A program made the position numbers and the translations under genes. Of a DNA stretch of 64,000 nucleotides, positions 59,237 to 64,000 are shown in pieces. The notes below the pieces were generated by a model, which worked only from the letters and a program-made list of their open reading frames with translations, was not told the DNA's origin and searched no databases. The stretch is taken from NCBI RefSeq assembly GCF_000971395.1, contig NZ_BBME01000011.1:287267-351266 (forward strand), read 5' to 3'. This DNA comes from Demequina iriomotensis (lineage in GTDB: Bacteria; Actinomycetota; Actinomycetes; Actinomycetales; Demequinaceae). Every line of letters begins with the position of its first letter. Within the stretch, counting starts at the first letter, position 1.

Positions 59237-60270
59237 CCGACGTCCTCGCAGGCGCATTCAACGCGACCGAGCTCCGTGCACAACACTTCGACCCCGTCGA
59301 GTACATCGTGCCCGGCATGATTCCCGAAGGGCTCAGCCTGCTCGTCGCAGCACCCAAGATCGGCAAGTCGTGGCTGGTGCTCGGACTCGCCGCAGCAGCA
59401 GCCGCCGGCGGCACCGCATTCGGCGCTCTCCGCGTCTCACAACGCCCCGTCCTGTACCTGGCGCTCGAAGACGGTCCGCGACGCCTGAAGGACCGCCTGA
59501 CGTCCATTCAGGCACCCCAGGCACTCGACCAGCTCACGTTCCTCACAGAGCTCACAGGGTCAGTCCTGGACGTCGTAGAAGCCTTCCTGCAGGCGCACGA
59601 AGGCAGCAAGCCGCTCGTCATCCTCGACACGCTCGGCAAGGTCATGCCCCCGGCACGCCCCAACGAGCCGCAGTACGAACGCGACTACCGAATCGGCTCC
59701 GCACTGAAGAGAGCGATCGACTCCGTCCCCGGAGCAGCGCTCATCGTCGTGCACCACACCCGCAAGGCACAGGCTGAGGACTTCGTCGAGACGGCGTCCG
59801 GCACGAACGGACTCACCGGAGCAGCCGACACGATCATGGTGCTCCGACGCGAACGCAACAGCGCCAACGCCACCCTCTCCGTCACAAGCCGCGACGCAGC
59901 CGAAGGCGAATACGCCCTCACCATCGACGACCACGGTCACTGGCGGCTCGAAGGCGCAACTCTCGCCGACGCGAAGCGCGCAGCCCGGACCCACACCGCG
60001 ACCGCGAAGCTCGGCGACGGTTCAGCCGCAATCGTCGAGCTCCTGAACCAGTTCCCCAACGGCGTCAGCGCCCGCGATGCATCACTTGCATCAGGCATGG
60101 ACGAGCACTACGTGCGCAACATCCTCGTCCGAATGCACAAGGCGAACCGCATCCAGCGCGTCGGACGCGGACTCTACGCACCCCTACCTATGACCCCTGG
60201 TGCAAGTGATGCAAGTGATGCAAACCAGGGGAGCAATGCACCACTCGCATCACTTGCATCAGCCTCCTAG
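59233..60270 (+). CDS. RecA-like AAA ATPase (RepA-type replication helicase)
   Basis: Protein of 345 residues. The RecA-like core (AAA_25 type) has Walker A K45 in LVAAPKIGKSWLV, a Walker B aspartate D132 in LVILDTLGK, and IVVHHTRKA as a sensor-type motif. A C-terminal winged-helix domain (about 255-330; VELLNQFPNGVSARDASLASGM, HKANRIQRVGRGLY) should bind DNA. Such proteins load as hexameric helicases on plasmids, phages and satellites. Three exact 15-bp iterons lie inside the 3' end of this gene. GTG overlaps the upstream stop. Confidence 0.82.
   Translation: MTDVLAGAFNATELRAQHFDPVEYIVPGMIPEGLSLLVAAPKIGKSWLVLGLAAAAAAGGTAFGALRVSQRPVLYLALEDGPRRLKDRLTSIQAPQALDQLTFLTELTGSVLDVVEAFLQAHEGSKPLVILDTLGKVMPPARPNEPQYERDYRIGSALKRAIDSVPGAALIVVHHTRKAQAEDFVETASGTNGLTGAADTIMVLRRERNSANATLSVTSRDAAEGEYALTIDDHGHWRLEGATLADAKRAARTHTATAKLGDGSAAIVELLNQFPNGVSARDASLASGMDEHYVRNILVRMHKANRIQRVGRGLYAPLPMTPGASDASDANQGSNAPLASLASAS
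60079..60261. repeat. Iterons and hairpin, possible replication origin of the element
   Basis: GCATCACTTGCATCA occurs exactly at 60079-60093 and 60247-60261, and its complement at 60207-60221, where an extra GCAAGTGAT unit (60202-60210) extends it in 9-bp phase. Arms CCCCTGGT (60194-60201) and ACCAGGGG (60224-60231) flank the central pair, so the iterons sit in the loop of a hairpin. The cluster lies in the end of the replication ATPase gene. Confidence 0.75.
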
Positions 60271-60283
60271 AAGGGAACCCGCC

Positions 60284-60736
60284 ATGAGCACCACCATCAG
60301 CGCCTTCCAGCGCTACATCAGCGAACACCCCGAAACAGCCCTCGACCTCAACGACGTCCTGTTCACCCTGCAGGCCGAAGGCAAGCTCACCAGCCGCGAG
60401 ATCGCAGCAATCCACCAGCACATGCGGGAGGCGAACCTCTCTTTCCGCGCCGAGCTGGGGGTGAGCGAGCTGGAAGCTGCACAACCCGTGAGCAACGTGC
60501 CTGGTAAAAGGGTGCAGAACTTCTCTCATGGAGAAGTGGTCAGCCTGCGCTCCGAAGTGAGCCGTGCCCACGAGCGAGTACGCACTGCAGCCCCCGCCTA
60601 CGGCAACGCCCTCGACATCCTCGCCAGCTACGACCCGTCAGCTGTGCAGGCAGTCCGCGACTACGTCGGTGCCCTGCGCGGCGAGTGCGCCGCAGCGCGC
60701 ATCTATGTGCGCGACACGAGCGGGAGGCAGGCATGA
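60284..60736 (+). CDS. Hypothetical protein of the element
   Basis: Helical protein of 150 residues: FQRYISEHPETALDLNDVLFTLQ, SREIAAIHQHMREANLSF, VRTAAPAYGNALDILASY, ending YVRDTSGRQA. Pattern of helical hairpins but no known domain. GAAGGGA before ATG 60284. Its stop overlaps the ATG of the small terminase gene. Could be a DNA-binding or assembly protein; unknown. Confidence 0.65.
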   Translation: MSTTISAFQRYISEHPETALDLNDVLFTLQAEGKLTSREIAAIHQHMREANLSFRAELGVSELEAAQPVSNVPGKRVQNFSHGEVVSLRSEVSRAHERVRTAAPAYGNALDILASYDPSAVQAVRDYVGALRGECAAARIYVRDTSGRQA

Positions 60737-61230
60737 GCGACGCACGCTGCAAGGTCTGCACGCACCCCGAGCGCGGGCTGATCGAGAAGGACATCACGAG
60801 CGGCATGTCGAACACGCGTGTCGCATCGCATTGGGGCATGTCGAAGGATTCCGTGATGCGGCACAAGCGGGCGCACCTGTCAGCCGCTCTGAAGGGCGTA
60901 ATCGCTCGACGGGATACGGAGTCGGGGACGCGGGCGCTCGATCGTCTGGAAGGCCTGTACGGGCGTGCTGAGGGCATCCTCGATGCGGCCACAGAGGAGG
61001 GCAAGGCGTCGATGAGTCTCGCGGCGATCAAGGAGCTGCGGGGCATCGTGGAGCTGTTGGCGAAGCTGACAGGTGAGCTGGACGAGCGGCCCACGGTGCA
61101 GGTGCTGAACGTGTCGACGTCTCCGGAGTGGCTGGCGACGCGGGACACGCTGATGCGGGCGCTCATGCCGTTCCCTGATGCGGCGCAGGCGGTCGCGCAG
61201 GCGCTGGAAGCTGGTGAGGGCCGTGGGTGA
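60733..61230 (+). CDS. terS: Putative terminase small subunit
   Basis: Protein of 165 residues. An N-terminal zinc-knuckle and helix-turn-helix-like segment (CKVCTHPERGLIEKDITSGM, then VASHWGMSKDSVMRHKRAHL) is as seen in small proteins placed before large terminases in actinobacterial phages; then a helical oligomer region (LDRLEGLYGRAEGILDAATE, KELRGIVELLAKLTGELD). It should recognise the packaging site. The ATG overlaps the upstream stop; it precedes the terminase ATPase gene. The assignment rests on position and this pattern. Confidence 0.55.
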   Translation: MSDARCKVCTHPERGLIEKDITSGMSNTRVASHWGMSKDSVMRHKRAHLSAALKGVIARRDTESGTRALDRLEGLYGRAEGILDAATEEGKASMSLAAIKELRGIVELLAKLTGELDERPTVQVLNVSTSPEWLATRDTLMRALMPFPDAAQAVAQALEAGEGRG

Positions 61231-61972
61231 TCTGGGGCGTGATCTGGCGGCTGCGCTGGACCCTGTGCGGTTCGCGGCTGGTTTGGGCTTCGAGGCTGAG
61301 CGGTGGCAGGCGCGGCTGGTCCGGTCGCGTGCTCGGCGGGTGTTGGTGGCGTGTGCTCGGCAGGTGGGGAAGACGACGACCACGAGCTTGAAGGCGCTGC
61401 ATGTGGCGGTGTATGAGCCGGGGTCGCTGGTGTTGATCATCTCGCCGTCGCAGCGGCAGTCGGACGAGATGCTGCTGCGGGTGAAGGCGCTGTATCGGGC
61501 TCTCGGGCAGGCGAAGCCCTCGCGAGACTCGGGCTCGGAGCTGGTGCTCGAAAACGGCTCGCGCATCGTCTCGCTGCCGGGCACAGAGGGCACGTCGCGT
61601 GGCTTTGCAGGGGCGAAGCTGATCGTGCTCGATGAGGCTGCTCGCGTCCCGGATGACATCTTCGCGTCGGTGCTGCCGATGGTCGCGTCCGATGGGGCGA
61701 TCTGGGCGCTGTCGACGCCGTGGGGCAGGCGCGGCTGGTTCTTCGAGGGCTTCGAGTCGCGAGAGGCGACGTGGGAGAAGCATCGCGTCACGGTGTACGA
61801 GTCGGCGCAGTACGACGACGTCCGCATCGCGGAGGTTCGGGCAGCTCTGGGTGGCTTCGTGTTCGCGTCGGACTACGAGTGCGTGTTCGGGGATACGGAC
61901 ACGCAGCTGTTCGGCTCGGAGCTGGTCCGGGCTGCATTCACGTCGGCTGTGAAGGAGCTGGTGCTGCCATGA
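61214..61972 (+). CDS. Terminase large subunit, ATPase domain ORF
   Basis: Packaging-motor ATPase of 252 residues. Walker A K53 in VACARQVGKTTTT and Walker B D140/E141 in AKLIVLDEAARVPDD; the C motif is probably SDGAIWALSTPWGRRG. The region ends at FTSAVKELVLP, with no nuclease domain. The nuclease is in the next ORF, coupled by ATGA. GTG 61214 is chosen with GGAAG nearby; GTG 61223 is another option. It overlaps the terS end. Confidence 0.8.
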   Translation: MRAVGDLGRDLAAALDPVRFAAGLGFEAERWQARLVRSRARRVLVACARQVGKTTTTSLKALHVAVYEPGSLVLIISPSQRQSDEMLLRVKALYRALGQAKPSRDSGSELVLENGSRIVSLPGTEGTSRGFAGAKLIVLDEAARVPDDIFASVLPMVASDGAIWALSTPWGRRGWFFEGFESREATWEKHRVTVYESAQYDDVRIAEVRAALGGFVFASDYECVFGDTDTQLFGSELVRAAFTSAVKELVLP

Positions 61973-62640
61973 CGAGCTACACGGTGGGACTCGATCTCGG
62001 GCAGGGCATGGACTTCTCGGCGCTCGCGGTTGTCGAGCGGGTGCTGGTGCTTCCTGCGCATGTGAGCGTGGGGGAGTTCTGGCGTCGTCCGAACGCTCAC
62101 GAGCTGATCGAGGAATGGCATGTGCGGGCTTTGCGCAGGTGGGAGCTCGGCACCCCGTATCCGTCGATCGTCGCGGACGTCGTCAGGACGATGCGTGCCC
62201 CGGTGATGGATGACGCGATGCTGCTGATCGACGGCACGGGCGTCGGGCGTGCGGTGCGGGACATGTTCTGGGATGAGTGGGACCAGTCCCGCTTCGGCGT
62301 GTACCCGCCGCGCGCGGTGACGATCACGGCAGGGCACAAGCGCAACGGCTGGAACTTCCCGAAGACGGACCTGTTTGCGGCTGTGCAGGTGCCGTTGCAG
62401 CAGGGGCGTCTGCGTATCGCGGACGGGCTCGCGTTGGGGGAGACGTTGGCAGACGAGCTGCTGCAGTTCCGGCAGCGCATCACGGATTCCGGCAGGGACG
62501 TCATCGACTTCGAGCGTCGTCCCGGTCAGGGACACGGCGACCTGGTGAACGCGCTCGCGCTCGCGATGGTCGTCCCGAACACGGCACGTCGACCGGACGT
62601 GATCGAGAACAGCACACACATGGAGGTTCAGCATGGATGA
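61969..62640 (+). CDS. Terminase large subunit, nuclease domain ORF
   Basis: Protein of 223 residues with an RNase H-like fold: D9 in YTVGLDLGQGMDFSALAV, the strand LLIDGTGVGRAV with the second acid, and HGDLVNALALAMVV with the last acid. This is the usual headful or cos nuclease half of large terminase, here as a separate ORF. ATG overlaps the stop of the ATPase ORF. The 3' end overlaps the scaffold gene by 8 nt. Together the two ORFs make about 475 residues, a normal large terminase length. Confidence 0.78.
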   Translation: MTSYTVGLDLGQGMDFSALAVVERVLVLPAHVSVGEFWRRPNAHELIEEWHVRALRRWELGTPYPSIVADVVRTMRAPVMDDAMLLIDGTGVGRAVRDMFWDEWDQSRFGVYPPRAVTITAGHKRNGWNFPKTDLFAAVQVPLQQGRLRIADGLALGETLADELLQFRQRITDSGRDVIDFERRPGQGHGDLVNALALAMVVPNTARRPDVIENSTHMEVQHG

Positions 62641-63052
62641 CACCGATCTGACGCAGCTGCCGGTCGAGCGGCTGGTCGAAATGGTGAAGGACAAGCGCAA
62701 GGCTGAGGCGTCGCTGCGGCAGCGTCTCCGCGATGCGGAGGGCAGGGCTGACAAGGCTGAGGCGTCGGTGCTGGCGTTCCAGCGGGAGGCGTTCGAGCAG
62801 CAGGCAACGGATGCGGGTGTCGCGTCGACTGCGCTCGCGGACCTGAGCTCGCACATCGAGCTCGGCAACCTTCTCGGGGACGACGGCACACTCGATGGGG
62901 CGAAGGCTGGTGAGGCGTTGAAGGCGCTGCGTGCGGAGCGTCCGCATCTGTTCAGCTCGGGCGCTCACGTCACGACGGGCACGAGCGCGCGCTTCGACGG
63001 AGCTGGGGACAGCGACCAGCCCGCGACGTGGGCTGACGTTCTTCAGCCGTGA
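62633..63052 (+). CDS. Putative capsid scaffolding protein
   Basis: Protein of 139 residues with a helical coiled-coil N-terminal half (VERLVEMVKDKRKAEASLRQ, RLRDAEGRADKAEASVLAFQ), an Ala/Asp/Gly-rich middle, and a small C-terminal tail ending TWADVLQP. Size, composition and position just before the capsid gene match phage scaffolding proteins. The ATG overlaps the upstream gene by 8 nt. Function by analogy only. Confidence 0.65.
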   Translation: MDDTDLTQLPVERLVEMVKDKRKAEASLRQRLRDAEGRADKAEASVLAFQREAFEQQATDAGVASTALADLSSHIELGNLLGDDGTLDGAKAGEALKALRAERPHLFSSGAHVTTGTSARFDGAGDSDQPATWADVLQP

Positions 63053-63061
63053 TGCTTCAGG

Positions 63062-63111
63062 TTCGAGGTGGGTGCGAGTATCCTGGTATCAGGCCTTGCG
63101 CCCACCTTGAA
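63062..63111 (+). other. Nested RNA hairpin between scaffold and capsid genes
   Basis: The arms 63062-63077 and 63096-63111 can pair over 16 bp (with three G-U pairs), enclosing a second small hairpin, CCTG-GTAT-CAGG (63082-63093). It starts 9 nt after the scaffold stop. It could be an RNA-processing or partial-termination site that sets capsid expression. Confidence 0.6.
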
Positions 63112-63171
63112 CGCCTCCATGCGGGGCAGTCGCCCAAGCTTCTCTGACTGCTCTGATTGGGGGCATTTCTC

Positions 63172-64000
63172 ATGCTGGAAACCACCACGACTGACGTGAA
63201 GGGCATCAGCCCGGACAAGATCACGCAGCTCATCACCATCCCGGTGCAGAACGCATCGGTCGCCGCGCAGGTCGCGCAGGTCATCGACACCGATGCGACC
63301 CGCACTCACATCCCGCTCGTCACCGCTGACCCCGCTGCGGCGTGGGTTGCTGAGGGCGACGAGATCGGCGCGTCTGCCCCGACCGTCGACGACATCGTCG
63401 TCACCCCGGCGAAGGTCGCGGGTCTGACGATCATCACGAACGAGCTCGCAGCGGACACGTCCCCGGCAGCTCAGGGCATCGTCGGTGACGGACTCTCGCG
63501 CGACATCGCCCGCAAGATCGACGCCGCGTTCTTCGGCTCGAAGGGTGCGAGCCTGGTGCAGCCTGCCGGGCTGGAAGACCTCACGGGCGTCACCGACGTT
63601 GATGCGGGTGCGGCGTGGGCGAACCTCGACCCGTTCGCGGAGGCGATCTCGAACGCGGAGGGTCTGGGGCTGACGGTGGATTCGTTCGTCGCGAACCCTG
63701 CCGACGCGCTCATCCTCGCGAAGCTGAAGGAGGCGGCGAGTTCGAACCGTCCGCTGCTCGGAGCTGACCCGGCGAACCCGACGAAGCGCACCCTGCAGGG
63801 CGTGAAGCTCTACGTGTCGCCTGCCGTGACGGTGGGCACCGTCTGGGGCGTCCCGCAGGCGCGCGTGTTCATGGTGCGCCGCAAGAACGTCGACCTGCAG
63901 GTCGACCGTTCGGCGTACTTCACCAGTGACCGGACTGCGATTCGCGCCACGATGCGTGTCGCGTTCGCGTTCCCGCACGAGGCTGCGATTCAGAAGGTCG
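63172..64000 (+). CDS. Major capsid protein, HK97 fold (5' part)
   Basis: Runs off the right edge; 276 codons are present. It starts LETTTTDVKGISPDKITQLI with no long delta domain, and has the HK97-like features VIDTDATRTHIPLVTADPAA, AAWVAEGDEIGASAPTVDDI, VTPAKVAGLTIITNELAAD, a helix SRDIARKIDAAFFG and a late PANPTKRTLQGVKLYVS. The absence of a fused scaffold agrees with a separate scaffold gene upstream. A GGGGG-containing ribosome-binding site lies before the ATG. The end is beyond the window. Confidence 0.85.
   Translation, partial: MLETTTTDVKGISPDKITQLITIPVQNASVAAQVAQVIDTDATRTHIPLVTADPAAAWVAEGDEIGASAPTVDDIVVTPAKVAGLTIITNELAADTSPAAQGIVGDGLSRDIARKIDAAFFGSKGASLVQPAGLEDLTGVTDVDAGAAWANLDPFAEAISNAEGLGLTVDSFVANPADALILAKLKEAASSNRPLLGADPANPTKRTLQGVKLYVSPAVTVGTVWGVPQARVFMVRRKNVDLQVDRSAYFTSDRTAIRATMRVAFAFPHEAAIQKV

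Larger units (their letters stand above)
56524..64000. mobile_element. Integrated phage-like element or capsid-encoding satellite (left part)
   Basis: From the tRNA-Val attachment site to the window edge the genes are: integrase and XRE regulator (minus), then excisionase-like, unknown, RecA-like ATPase, unknown, small terminase, split large terminase, scaffold-like and major capsid protein (plus). Codon use differs from the host, with more GCA, GCT and CTG AAG than its flanks, and several short -10-like spacings vanish in favour of ribosome-binding sites. Only about 6.6 kb precede the capsid gene, no portal is seen, and no lysis or tail genes are in the window. The right boundary is not reached. 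Confidence 0.85.

Noticed and set aside
60200..60283. Upstream start for the element gene at 60284
   Set aside because: The extension encodes a Met/Gln/His-rich peptide from the iteron repeats; the ATG at 60284 has a ribosome-binding site.

Overview
The window is high-GC actinobacterial chromosome, about 70% G+C by eye. Gene content points to a Micrococcales-type member of the Actinomycetota: class II DAHP synthase, a PASTA kinase next to an Rv2175c-like protein, SepH, DUF3000, DUF4193, DUF5998, a second gyrase-type pair that fits topoisomerase IV, paired TrkA/CeoBC proteins and a DUF222-HNH protein. No species is assigned. Many first genes of transcription units lack a Shine-Dalgarno sequence and have a -10-like hexamer 6 to 8 nt before the start codon, which suggests leaderless transcripts.

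Layout. 1-5.2 kb: end of aroG, a pknL-like kinase, a LysM transglycosylase, an Rv2175c-like DNA-binding protein and a polyprenyl synthase; this neighbourhood matches the mycobacterial aroG-pknL-Rv2175c-idsA2 region. 5.3-22.3 kb: primary sigma factor rpoD, transporters, topoisomerase IV (parE and parC, separated), an amino acid exporter and DUF5998. 22.3-30.6 kb: sepH, inositol monophosphatase, DUF4193, dut, an OB-fold protein, DUF3159, two TrkA proteins, an APC permease and an RNA methyltransferase. 30.6-33.0 kb: an 816-residue polytopic membrane protein with a split alpha/beta-hydrolase signature and lower G+C. 33-46.9 kb: acnA, dxs, an RNase D-like protein, gnd, zapE and smaller genes. 47-51.3 kb: treY-treZ trehalose synthesis. 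51.4-53.7 kb: an Ohr peroxidase divergent from a TetR regulator, with a clear operator between them. 53.7-56.5 kb: five tRNA genes on the minus strand (Gly, Cys, Val, Gly, Val in transcription order), pabB-pabC, then tRNA-Val(CAC) on the plus strand.

56.5 kb to the end: a compact integrated phage-like element inserted at the 3' end of tRNA-Val(CAC). It has a tyrosine integrase and XRE regulator leftwards, and an excisionase-like protein, a small unknown, a RecA-like replication ATPase, terminase genes, a scaffold-like protein and a major capsid protein rightwards. Only about 6.6 kb separates the tRNA from the capsid gene. The large terminase is encoded as two coupled ORFs, and no portal gene lies between terminase and capsid. 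The layout resembles capsid-encoding phage satellites more than a full prophage. The right end is outside the window.

The main sequence-level surprises are: a 10-mer (GGACGATGCG or its complement) found exactly at least 24 times where well under one copy is expected; three exact 15-bp iterons and a flanking hairpin in the 3' end of the element's replication ATPase gene; a perfectly palindromic pair of promoter-like sequences at its regulatory switch; a SigR/SigH-type promoter before rpoD; MtrA-like repeats before the LysM hydrolase; and the membrane hydrolase at 30.6-33.0 kb.
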